A stretch of DNA of 64,000 nt, taken from positions 28,936 to 92,935 of the forward strand of contig JAUCBJ010001860.1 in the NCBI GenBank assembly GCA_032718475.1. Reading direction: 5' to 3'. The notes beneath the pieces are model-generated. The model saw nothing but the letters and a program-made list of their open reading frames with translations, ran no database searches and was not told where the DNA came from. Shown piece after piece: positions 19,282 through 29,866 of the stretch. How positions within the stretch are numbered: position 1 is the first letter of the stretch; every line of letters begins with the position of its first letter. This stretch comes from Nemertoderma westbladi (taxonomy: Eukaryota > Xenacoelomorpha > Nemertodermatida > Nemertodermatidae). A program made the position numbers and the translations under genes.

Positions 19282-19990
19282 TTATAACGAACCTGTCTTT
19301 AGACTGGGTAGTTCTTGTCAAGAGTTGAGCCGTTCAAAAACACGATGTGGTTATCTGGTTATGTGTGTATGTGTGTATAACCATCCAATATCTCAAAAAC
19401 TCAAGCAGGTACGCAACAATTTTTAACGCGACTATTTAACAATTAGTATCTAGTTGTTGAATAAAAAAGTTGGGAATGATTCGATGTGCGAAATTCGAAA
19501 TATTAGCATATTATCAACATTATGGAACGCGAAATTAAATACCCACAGCTACACTTTGTCAGCTGAACAACATTTCACTACTTATTGCTAATTTGAGTTA
19601 CGTACTACATTATTATTATATTATAACGAACCTGTCTTTAGACTGGGTAGTTTTTGTCTAAAGCTGAGGCCGGCAAAAACACGATGGATATATTTACCTA
19701 TATATTTACCTATATCACTATATATGTCACTATGTATGTTCACCAAATGGCTTGAAACCACTTGCATGCATTGTAAAATTGTAAACGCAAGTATTTATCA
19801 ATTGTTGTCTAGTTGTTGAATAAAAAAGTTGGGAACGATTCGAAGTGCGATATTCGAAATATTTGCATATTTTCAACATTATTGAACGCGAAATTAAATA
19901 CCCACAACTCCCTTGCTTGAAATGTTTTTCAGGTGATTGATATTTAGCAATTATTATGAGGTTACTTACTACTGAAATCTGACAGAATGC
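19282..19990. repeat. Two diverged tandem copies of a 340-bp sequence
   Basis: TATAACGAACCTGTCTTTAG starts copies at 19282 and 19621. Both go on to TAGTTGTTGAATAAAAAAGT and GAACGCGAAATTAAATACCC. No coding potential is visible. AACGAACCTGTCTT occurs inverted (AAGACAGGTTCGTT) at about 20625 and 21230, so these units and the next block may be parts of one inverted-end element. Confidence 0.75.
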
Positions 19991-20002
19991 CAAACGTATT
20001 AT

Positions 20003-21273
20003 TATAGTTCTATCTCTATTCAGCCAGTTAGTGTAATGTCAAGCAGTACATCATTTATATATCGTATGTATCTATAGGGCCTAATTGTCATCGTTATAAT
20101 ACTGTCATCAACTTAGGCTAGGCTCAATTGTAATGCAAAGGCTTAGTAGGTTTTGTATATCTGGGACGTTTACAACAGCTGTCGATTAAACTAACAAAAC
20201 CATAAAACTGAACCAGGGTGGCTGCCAGCCGGGTACCAACGGCTGTTGGGTAGACTTAAGGGAACATTTCACAAACTTTCATAGGATGCTTGTACATGTA
20301 CATTATATTGGTTGCTCCGATGTTTTTATTAGGCTAACTGAGAATGTATCAGGTATAAATACTGTAATTATAGTGTTCTTTATTTTATTTATCTAATACA
20401 GAAAAGACCCCTCCGCAGAATAAACTGCTCTTTTGGGCCGTTTCTCAGGTTGTGGATATGGATACCATTTCAGACATCATCGTAGTAATTGTGATTATGA
20501 TTTGTTTGCCTAGGCGAATGTGTATTACATTAGATGGGAGGCAGTTTTTTGGTTGATGCAAGTCATTCTTGGTTTGCATCTTCCAATCCCATCTGTTTCT
20601 TGGAGTCTGTGTAAGACAGGTTCGTTTAAAGCCATCTTGATGGCGTTCTAGTTATAGTTCTATCTATTCAGTCAGTTAGTGTAATGTCAAGCAGTACATC
20701 ATTTATATCTATTGTAATCGTTATAATACTGTCATCAACTCAGGCTAAGCTCAATTATAATGTAAAGGCTTAGTAGGTTTTGTATATCTGGGACGTTTAC
20801 AACAACTGTCGATTAAACTAACAAACCAGAAAACTGTAGAGCTGCTGTTGGGTAGGTAGACTTAATGGTAGATTTGACAAACTTTCATAGGAGGCTTGTA
20901 CAGTAGGCCTACATGTACATTATATTGGTTGCTCCGATGTTTTTATTAGGCTAACTGAGAATGTATCAGGTATAAATAATTAGTGTTCTTTATTTTATTT
21001 ATCTAATACAGAAAGACCCCTCCGCAGAATAAACTGATCTTTTGGGCCGTTACCCTGGTTGCGGATAGGGATAACATTTCACACATCGCGATCGCAGTAA
21101 TTGTGATTATGATTTGTTTGCCTAGGCGAATGTATGTGTATTACATTAGATGGGAGGCAGTTTTTTGGTTGATGCATGTCATTCTTGGTTTGCATCTTCC
21201 AATCCCATCTGTTTCTTGGAGTCTGTGTAAGACAGGTTCGTTTAAAGCCATCTTGATGGCGTTCTAGTTTATA
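20003..21273. repeat. Two tandem copies of a 640-bp sequence
   Basis: TATAGTTCTATCT..ATTCAG begins copies at about 20003 and 20652. Shared landmarks include GTGTAATGTCAAGCAGTACA, GACCCCTCCGCAGAATAAAC and GCCATCTTGATGGCGTTCTA. The copies differ by scattered substitutions and short indels. No ORF. Type unknown; probably a tandemly duplicated non-autonomous repeat. Confidence 0.8.
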
Positions 21274-22138
21274 AAGTGTTTAATTTATGGTAATTACCAA
21301 ATTCGCAAAGCATCTAAATGTAGTTAATCTTAATAGTAAGTGGCTGCATTTGATTCGAATACAGTATACCCCCCTCTATGTTGAACCGATGATGGTGACA
21401 TGCCTGATCCACCCAATTACTGTAGGTAGTTGAAGTATAATCTACTGATGCTGAAAGTACAGTATCTCCCTGTTTTAAACAACAACATTAGGTACTCAAG
21501 ATTGAAATGTTAGCTCTATATCAATTTCACTCCTTTCCAAATTACTTGACTACATAATAATTCCCTGTTTTCAATATAAATTGTTTAAAAACCGTAATAT
21601 TTCTTACTGAAGTTAAAAAAAGAGGCGCAACTAAAACTCAAATCACTTTAACGTACCGCATAATTTTTAATATTAGCTAAATTATGCATGACAAAGTAAA
21701 TGGCGCAAAATGATCGCAAACACGTGTTTAGTGGGTTTGAAAAATTAATTTAATTGAGTTTAAACATTAGGGAAAGTAGCAGGTTACAGTGGCTCTGGCA
21801 TTGTTTTCTAACCAAAACAATAAACAAGACTTTTTTATTTCACTTGCGGTCAATTTGCGGTGAAGATCAATATTTTCACTTGAAGTCAATGTGCGCCACT
21901 ATCTGGCTTCATAATATTATATCATAAAATAATAATATTAGGCAGTCCTGTACTCTGAGTTCTTGTATGCCACATGAACGAAGCCCCGCATTTTAAACAT
22001 TCTTGCCAAGATCTGACAAGAATCCTCAATTACTAACAAGAATTAACAAAAGTCTCAAATCACACCAAGACAAGCCAAGCCAATGTCTCTCAATAACCTC
22101 CAAGACCCACAAAGTCTTGGTGACTCTTGGCCACTCCA
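21274..22138. other. Unannotated AT-rich sequence with a dispersed-repeat fragment
   Basis: No gene. About 21775-21830 is a reverse-complement relative of the repeat at 1512-1570 (GCAGGTTACAG, TTTTCTAACCAAAACAA). Confidence 0.4.
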
Positions 22139-22145
22139 GACAACT

Positions 22146-22931
22146 ACTAGGATCGGCATGCTGCATTGCAGCTGCATTTATAAGAATGCTGTGCCGGCTT
22201 GTCGATAAAATTGCGCCGCCACAACTCCCTATCACCCATGACATTTGCTAGATCATCCGCATCTTCACTACTACTACTAGGATCGGCATGCTGCATTGCA
22301 GCTGCATTTTTAAGAATGCTGTGCCGGCTTGTCAACAAAATTGCACCGCCACAACTCCCTATCACCCATGACATTTGCTAGATCATCCGCATCTTCAAGG
22401 CCAGTGTGAGTGTCCTTTAAGATGCGTCTCAAGAAAGTCATGGGCTGTCCACCATGCTTATTCAATCCATGAGGCTGCCAAAGTACAAGATTATGCACTG
22501 GCAGGTCCTCACGGCGAAAGCAATGTCCTGCAAAGTGGAGGCAATTTTGTTCTAGTGTCAAGCTTGGGGGAACCAATGAGACACCGCCAATGTTATATAT
22601 TGTCTGGTTGGAGATGTGTGCATTGTACTTGAAACAATGAACCCGGCGTATCATTCTTGTGAATGTGCCATCCAGAGATTTGGTGTCCTCAGCAGTTAGA
22701 GCCCAGCATGGACTCCCATAGAGGAGTACTGGAACTACTGCTGCTCTAAATAATCGGACCTTAAGTTTCCGATTAATTCTCGGTGACTTCCAAATCCTGG
22801 AAAGCCTATTCAAGGCTGCCCATGCCTTTCCCTTACGTATTCGAAGGTCCTCACCTGACTTCCGGATCCATGATCCCAGGTAACAGAAGTCATCCACATG
22901 CTCAAGCATACCATCTTTTGATGACATCTTT
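22146..22931 (-). mobile_element. RTE-like LINE copy 3, 5'-truncated, with duplicated 3' tail
   Basis: On the minus strand the coding remnant (22310-22996 open; family similarity from about 22925) runs from SSKDGMLEHVDDF through FRAAVVPVLLYGSPCWAL to DLANVMGDRELW and KPAQHS. The family 3' end occurs twice: one ending at about 22270 and another ending at about 22146. Each copy carries GAAGATGCGGATGATCTAGC and CCGATCCTAGTAG, and the two are joined through a (TAG)n run. GACAACT flanks the whole unit at 22139-22145 and 22932-22938, a likely 7-bp target duplication. 5'-truncated and so unable to move by itself. Confidence 0.85.
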
Positions 22932-22938
22932 GACAACT

Positions 22939-23885
22939 GGATCATCATCTGGATCTGGTTCAGAATTTGGGAGGACAACTGTCCACATATAGACACAGCC
23001 TTATTCGCTCATTGGAAGACAGTAGCCTCGCAATCTGTCATCGTTGCATAAGCCTTGCGACCACTTAAAAGTGGCATCATCCTCGAATTCAGTGGACAAT
23101 CCATTGAATACAAAATGATATGACTCCACAACGAACGCAATCAGACCATTCGGTATGCCTGCTAGTTAATTCATTAAAAAACTTCTCTAGTCTGGCATCA
23201 TATACATTTTGCAACTGGGTATTTGTTGCGATATATGGCGCTGTGTACCTATATTAGCCGTCATACAGTATAATTATTTAGATAAGCCATAAAGACGCGC
23301 AACCATATTTAGATAAGGAAAGTAAAACGCCCCGATTTTTGAATTTATCCATTTTATACAGTTCTACCTATGTAATTTTGTAGTAAAATATAAGTAAATA
23401 GTTCCACGGTAGCAAGTTTCCTATGAAACCCTTGATATAAGCTTGCTGATATTAGCTTCAATAGGATTAACTGCATATTTGTTTTATTTTCTTTTATATT
23501 TGCGCTAAATTAGATTTCATGTAGCGTATTATTAGTACCGCTAAATTAAGCAACGCCAAAATGACCATATATGGTGACGATTTGTGATTCCAAGGAGGAA
23601 TAGGTTCACAATCCGGCTTCCTTATTGGCCTAGCTGCTTCCAGGTTGGTCTAATGGTAGCGCGGATTGGGGAACCAATCAGAGAATTATTGCATCATCCT
23701 TCATGAATCACCTATAAATTGGCCGTTTTTCCGGTATGTGCAATGTAATCTCAGTGTCCCTCAATCTCAGTTGCTGTTGTAATTTACTTTTGTAAATTCT
23801 GTAATTTGTTTTCTTGCAATAATTCGTAAATTTGTAATTTCTGCTTATTTCTTGCTGTGTTTCTCACTTTAATCTCAATGATTAC
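22939..23885. other. Unannotated sequence, with a TATA-bearing stretch near its end
   Basis: No gene recognised. CCTATAAATTGGCCG at about 23709 followed by AATAA near 23818 resembles an LTR promoter and polyadenylation region. This would fit because the shared LTR-element segment at 23886 follows. No matching second LTR was identified for it. Confidence 0.35.
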
Positions 23886-24184
23886 TGCTAATTACAATCG
23901 GAACTATGATTTCTACCCTTTAATTAATGGTTCTATGTGATTAAGATGCGATAATCCCACAGGATTTCTTTAGACTGTCAGACTGTATGATTGCATGCGC
24001 CGTTACGGTAGCTACTCATTAGATGGAGGGCTAAGGTACCGGTAGGCGCGGCGGGCGCACTGGGGGGTTAGCGACGAAGGGAGTGCGGAGGATTCAAAAG
24101 GCGAGCAACGCTGGCGGGGGGTCACCGTTGCGGGCGGAAGGCTAGCAGTGTAGAGAGAAGACTGCTCGCTGGTACAGTAATTAA
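23886..24184. repeat. 300-bp segment shared with 54768-55069
   Basis: TGCTAATTACAATCGGAACT through CTGGTACAGTAATTAA is present at both places with only a few differences and a 3-bp TAG insertion. At 54768 it directly follows a BEL/Pao reverse-transcriptase fragment, so it probably belongs to a BEL-type element as leader or LTR sequence. Confidence 0.8.
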
Positions 24185-24410
24185 GGGGCTGATGATCCAG
24201 ATTTTGTCTCTATTTTGTAGTATTAGGGGGGCAGGAATTGGGTTAGTTAGGAAGCCTACATGTACCCGGGAGAGGCCTTCGTGCTTTATACTGCGAACTG
24301 TAGGTTGCGAGTTGCGAACTGTGAATTGTGAACTGAAGATTGTAAATTGTACATTAAGAACTATAAATTGGTAAGTATTAACTATTGATTGTTACGTTGA
24401 TTGGTGTGTT

Positions 24411-24613
24411 TGTCTATCATTGGGACACTCAAGGGAGGTTTCGGTTGCAAAATTGAGTTTCTTTATTAACGCGCTCGCATTCAATCGTTTTGTATTTACA
24501 AATCATGGGCAGTTATGATAATGAAATGTGGACAATAAAAGCACTAATAAATAACATAATATATTTCGATAACGTAGTAAAAATATTGATAAAATAAGGG
24601 GAGGGGAAATTAA
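24411..24613. repeat. 203-bp segment shared with 52107-52309 (LTR-end-like)
   Basis: Begins TGTCTATCATTGGGACACTC and ends GGGGAGGGGAAATTAA, 203 bp at both places with few differences. The sharp common left edge starting with TG looks like an LTR boundary. At 52107 it stands just upstream of the BEL-C gag frame on the minus strand, the position expected for the end of a 5' LTR. Confidence 0.75.
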
Positions 24614-25236
24614 TGAAACATTTACTTCGAGTATATGTGGTTACAAATATCAGCAGAAATAAAGTGTTATCAAAGTAAATGAAATGGGACGAATGAAAAG
24701 GCGAGCAAGCGAGTGGACGGGGAGCGAGCGAGCGAGCAAGCGAGCGGTAAAAAACAATTTGTGACAACCAGTGTAGAAAATAGGAAGACTGACGAAATTG
24801 CTCAGAATGAAGTATATAATGGTAAATTATTACATCGCGAGGTGATAACAGGAGGTCAAGATGCTGAATGGAGGGGGTCAGGCCTAAAACATGAGGTTTG
24901 CATTGATGTAACACATGACGGGCATACTAGGGCTAACAAATTAGTAGATTCGACCAATGAATGTGCAGAGATTCAATAATTCTGTTTGAGGTTGATGGGC
25001 ATTGTGAAGGGTTATTATTATTAATTATATAATATGATGTCAGTATATATCGAGAGGGGGGTGATTATATGAATGAACATGTGGCAGCCCGCTTTAACCT
25101 GGGGCCACTTACAGTACTTGATAATGTTAGTGGGACTGAGGGGGGGCTTGTTAAGTGAATGATAGGTGGAATCTCGCTGCAACCCGAGTCCACGTACTGT
25201 ACAAAATGTTTCTTTTAAAATGTCTCTTACAAAATG
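24614..25236. other. Unannotated sequence flanking BEL-A
   Basis: Contains a GAGC/AAGC simple repeat at about 24700-24745 and no supportable gene. The 37 bp before BEL-A (about 25165-25201, CGCTGCAACCCGAGTCCACG) are echoed on the other side of the element at about 44886-44922, so BEL-A landed in a locally repeated sequence. Confidence 0.45.
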
Positions 25237-26504
25237 TGCGCTTTCAGACCTTTAGCAGTTTAACCTGCCAATTTTAGGTGTCCTCTTGTTTATAAATCGA
25301 CTTTAGCCTATAACAATTATTTAATGCACATGAAGTAACATTAGCCGAAACCAGTCTATGCGCGATCATTCACCCACAGTTAAGGGAGACTGGATTCGGG
25401 TGCTTTGAAGTTATTGCGTTGCAGACCTACTGTATTATTCGATTGATCGTTACTATATAATCTCTGACAATATTATTCACTTTCGGGGAAATATTAACAG
25501 TTCCTTTAGGACGTGTCGCTTTAAGTATAAAACAGAGTTATGACTTATACTAAACACAACGAGATGGCTACTGATTTTCGTAAATAGCGCATTCTTTAGG
25601 AGATGCTTTATTATCTGTCACACTACTGCACACGACTTCACACTGTTTCACACTGATCTGCCGACCGTCACTGAATTTGATCATATATAAGGAGGATAGC
25701 AACCGACACATGTAGGGATTATGAAATAGCATTTAATGCACACTAAAACCACTGTAATGTAAGTCGCAATTGCTACCGGTAACCGGTCCCTCTAACCTTT
25801 AGTAATCAAGAAGATTGGGGGTTTTATGATTATTTATCGATATTTTCCAAATATAACAACATATCCATCAACATATAACCATTAATAACAGACAGTAAAC
25901 AGAAGTACAATAATGCGGTGATATTCAGCCAGTATCGGTAATACCGGTACCGCAGGTGCCAAGTGACCAGTTGTTATGGTTAGTTGCACAGTTGTACAGT
26001 GCAGTAGGGCCAGTAATGCATCCAGTCAGTCCAGTTGACAAGTTGACAGGTGCAGGTGATCGGAGTTTGGTTTACAGATAATAGATTTACGTTCTTGTAA
26101 TCAAAGCCGTCTAATGTTGGCCAAAGTCTGAAACTTCTAACACAGAAGTACAGAATAATTTCCAAGCAGTTGTTCTCGCTCAGAAAGGTAAACAAAGACC
26201 GTAATGCATTATTGCGCAATTTCCCGTAGGCTCCTGTGCAAGATAAAATGAAAATCGTTCTGATTGGTCGAGCGAGCCTGAACAAAGAAAGTTCCACATC
26301 GACAGCAAATCAGCTGACAGATTTCGTCATCTGAACTACACTCTATTTAGAGTATTTGGCGTATTGCGGCATAAAATGGCTTGTTATGTCCGCTAAAACA
26401 CCTACATGGTACATTGCGGAGAAAATGGCTTGTTATGTCCGCTAAAACAACTAAACAGTTAATTGCGGAGAAAATGACTGGTTATATCCGCAAAAGCTTT
26501 TACA
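25237..26504 (-). repeat. BEL-A 3' LTR
   Basis: 1,268 bp, TG..CA type. On the minus strand it starts TGTAAAAGCTTTTGCGG and ends at ..CTGAAAGCGCA, with 4 bp fewer at its end than the 5' LTR. The first 150 bp (26366-26504) hold three spaced copies of a 27-28 bp motif with GCGG/CCGC inverted ends, likely U3 regulatory repeats. Confidence 0.88.
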
Positions 26505-26582
26505 CCGCTCCCAGAAAATGGGATTTAATTCTATAAAATATAAAAAATCACAGTTTCTAAAATATAAAAATACTCTAAACAG

Positions 26583-28137
26583 TTAGTCTTTCTTACGCGA
26601 ACGGCGTTTACGCGGTGTTTTGAGGCTAGCAAGAGTCCTTTTCTCTTTGGGGCGAGCCACTTTACTAGGAGGGCTATAACTCCTAGGTGAAGGGTGCAAT
26701 ACAATTGCATCAGAAGGTTTAGGGTTACGGTCGGTGTGTCCGCTGGTCGAGGTACCCGGTTGATCGGTATCAACCTCAGTGGAACGAGGTCGAACAACCT
26801 TGAGAGCGCGTTTTAAGACAGCAGCTCTTACTGGTCCCTGATGGGTCGTTTGCACGAGAGCGGTAGGTGGACCGTGTGTAGTGAGAAATTTCCTCGGTTT
26901 GATGGTTCTTTCTGACTCGCGTTCTCGGGCTCTGTTGAAATCGATATGCTTCTCCTCGAGCTGATTTTCCTCCGCTTGTCGTTGGAAGCATTCATCCAAA
27001 ACTCTTTCAGAGAGTAAGGTCGTCCAAGTTCGATATCTTCTTAGAGTTTCTGGATTTCCCGATCGAACTGAGATAAAGCTAATTCGTTTACCGCTTGGAC
27101 TTGCTGCTGCAATTTACGTTTCTCTAAACAATCGTAGGTTCCTTTTCCGATCTTTTGTCGAATAGTGTCTAACGAGTTTCGTTCAACTCTCTCCTCCACC
27201 TCGGTGACAGGTTGTATCGGGGTTAAATCGGGACGATTATACGGGTTGAATGGCGATATTAAATGTCCGCGTCCCAATCCGGCTAGGTAGGATGGGCGAA
27301 TATCTAGGGAGCCCACAACCGGAGTGCCACCGACTAATTGTTTGGGTAACACCAGATCTTTGAACAATGAGTACAGTTCAGGAGGATCCGTCATACTATT
27401 AGGATCAAGAGTCTGAGGTCTCACTAGGGAATGAGGAGGTCTGACCGAGTATTCCGGAACTCTGATCATTGGTTTATTCAAGGATCGTTTGAGCCGAGCG
27501 ACCGTAGGTGATACGTCGAACAGGTTTCTCTCGAAATTCCCGTAAGTATAGCGAGTAAAAACTGTGTTTAGCGCAACGTCTCCGCGGATGTTTATGTCTT
27601 TCCGTGTGTTGGTTGGGTCTAGGGCATTCATCGTAATAATACCAAAGATGCACGTCTTGTAGGGGAAACGCTGGTGATCTTTCTCCAGCTTTACAATGTC
27701 TCTCTCAAGAATTCCAAAGATACGTTGAAGTCACTGCGTTTATCCGGTTCTTTAACGTCTTCTCTTTCGAGTTAGTTTCGAATAGAATTTTCGTGTTCGA
27801 TTCTCAGTTTATTGTTCCGACTCCGCTGGGTATGATATTTAAATAGGATCATTTCCCTTTCGGTGTCTACATCATCCATATCGTGTAAATCGATAGGATG
27901 GCCAGTAGTAAAGAAGTCTATATACGTACCATTACGATGCGTATAGCGAGCGGTGAATTTTCTATAGTCCAATTCATGCGTGAGCTGTTCCTTTGACATT
28001 GGCGGCTCGATATAACGGCCATCGTCCTCCGTAGTGGGTTGACTAGCGTCACCGCGTATTAAACTATCAACAAACGCTTGCAATGGTAGGGTATATCGCT
28101 CCCTGATACCAAGATCATCTTCTATCAACTCTGTCAT
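26583..28137 (-). pseudogene. BEL-A extra downstream ORF (ORF3), unrecognised, frameshifted
   Basis: Three collinear minus-strand open segments: 27772-28137 (121 aa, starting MTELIEDDLG), 27041-27631 (196 aa, with NALDPTNTRKDINIRG) and 26583-26999 (138 aa, ending TPRKRRSRKKD). They lie in three frames and look like one ancestral protein of about 500 residues broken by frameshifts, though separate genes cannot be excluded. The first segment is acidic and the last strongly basic with a nuclear-localisation-like tail. No signal peptide, transmembrane helix or zinc motif is visible, so it does not look like an envelope protein despite sitting in the env position between pol and the 3' LTR. The first segment is about 87% identical by eye to that of BEL-B (57332-57778), so it belongs to the family. 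Function unknown. Confidence 0.6.
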
Positions 28138-29866
28138 AGCTGCTATATGAGTTTATCGATATTATAATTAATTATAATTTAGGCTAGCGGTCATTGCTGC
28201 CCCCCCTCAATGCTCCCGGACAGCGCAAGCTCCTCAGCACTGATGTACTTTCGCCGCTGTGTCTATCGCCAACATAGTAGCTACACAACGACAACAACAA
28301 CCAGAGCGAGTCACTCCACTGTCCGTCCCAAGGGCTTAGATTTACTTCAGGTTCTTACTGCAGAGGTAGGGCTACTTTCACAACTGCGACTCGCTACTGT
28401 AAACACACTTTAGTAGTAACATTCACCTATAAACGCACAAATTCCACACAACTGTCACAAATTGTACACATTCGGGCCATTTGTCCGTTAGTCAAGTGCC
28501 TTCCAGAATGCCACGTTATTATTATGTATCCCTGGATACTAGCAGTGCGCTATTTATTCCTTATGCTATTCAATGGGGCAAGCTTTATATTGTTCTTTTA
28601 ACTCACATCTAATTCTAGCGTGGTTGTTGCCATGGTGACATTATGGAAAGCTAGCAGTAGAATTAGGGTAATTCTCATGCATACAGATCTGGGATGCTAT
28701 TTAATAGTAATACTTTAATCGTCAATATTCCCCTTTATACATGATTTTATGAATTTTATCGGCTATTGACTATATATTGGAGAGTCTCTCACGCTAATAT
28801 ACTTAATAGGGTGAATCTCCGCTCCCATGATCTATTAATTAATGGAATTTTGGGAATGTTATAAATTGTATAAAATGACAATTTATCAAATTCATGAGAG
28901 GATATGAATTTAAAAATTTATTCCTGTAAATTTTATTATTTAATATTAAAATAGGCCCAATTTTATTCCAGAGCATGTCTGGGGACTGGGATCCTTGATT
29001 CTAGGAAATTTGTCCTTTTAAGAGTATCGGTGAGTACTACGATATCTTAATCGACTAGAATTTTTAAAGGATCTAAATTTTAACAGATTTTGATTTATAG
29101 ATTTTCTTGGTTTACAAACTCCTTAGAGTTTATTTGTATGCATTTACTCTATTATAACATTTGTTTTAATAGATTTTATAAATATTAACTATGTAATATT
29201 TAAGATGGGCACCGATTTATTCCAGAACATGTCTGGGGACGTTAACCATTGATTCTAGAATTTTGTCTTTCAAGTATATCGGTGGGTGCCGCGATATCTT
29301 AATTGACTAGAATTACAGATGGTCAAAGGGTTTAACAGATTTATTTGCGTTGTACGCTACTGTTAAAGGGACATCACGCTACTATATGTATTATTTAATA
29401 TACGGTATGAGAGCAATATTGCAAGAAGCAATGTCAGTGAGAAGAGGCAAATCGTTTCCAAGGTCTACCCAGAGCTTGGTTTAGCCAAGACACGAGGATC
29501 TGAACTTTGCATTCCTAATACTCTACTTACCAATAATACTTAAGTTTAGTAGGAGCTTTATTGTACTTTAATAAGTACGGACATTTCATCTTACTGTAGT
29601 CACGTATTTATAATATGATACGGACAGTAAGGAGGAGAAAAGAATTATTTCTCGCCGTTACGCTAAATACATATAATATAAGTAATTAAGTAATAAACGC
29701 GAATATATATTGCACTAATCTACTAAATAACCACTAAAATAACATTCTACTAAATAAAATTAATGAAAACGATTATTATAAAATTATATAATATTACATA
29801 CCTAAATATAAAAATAATAAAAAACGAATATAAAATAATATGGTCACACACCCACTCCAGACGCTG
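28138..29866 (-). other. 1.7-kb non-coding spacer between BEL-A integrase and ORF3
   Basis: Conserved in BEL-B at 57779-59482, so it is part of the family. It contains a diverged direct repeat at about 28965-29065 and 29210-29315, both with TTTATTCCAGA, CATGTCTGGGGAC and GATATCTTAAT. CAATATAAAGC on the minus strand near 28590 is a possible TATA box for a separate ORF3 transcript, which is speculative. Confidence 0.55.

Noticed and set aside
23640-23700. Possible tRNA-like A box (GGTTGGTCTAATGGTAGCGC)
   Set aside because: No B box, anticodon arm or acceptor stem could be built around it.
26583-28137. BEL-A ORF3 as a retroviral-type envelope gene
   Set aside because: Position fits, but there is no signal peptide, membrane helix or cysteine pattern. 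Left as unknown.
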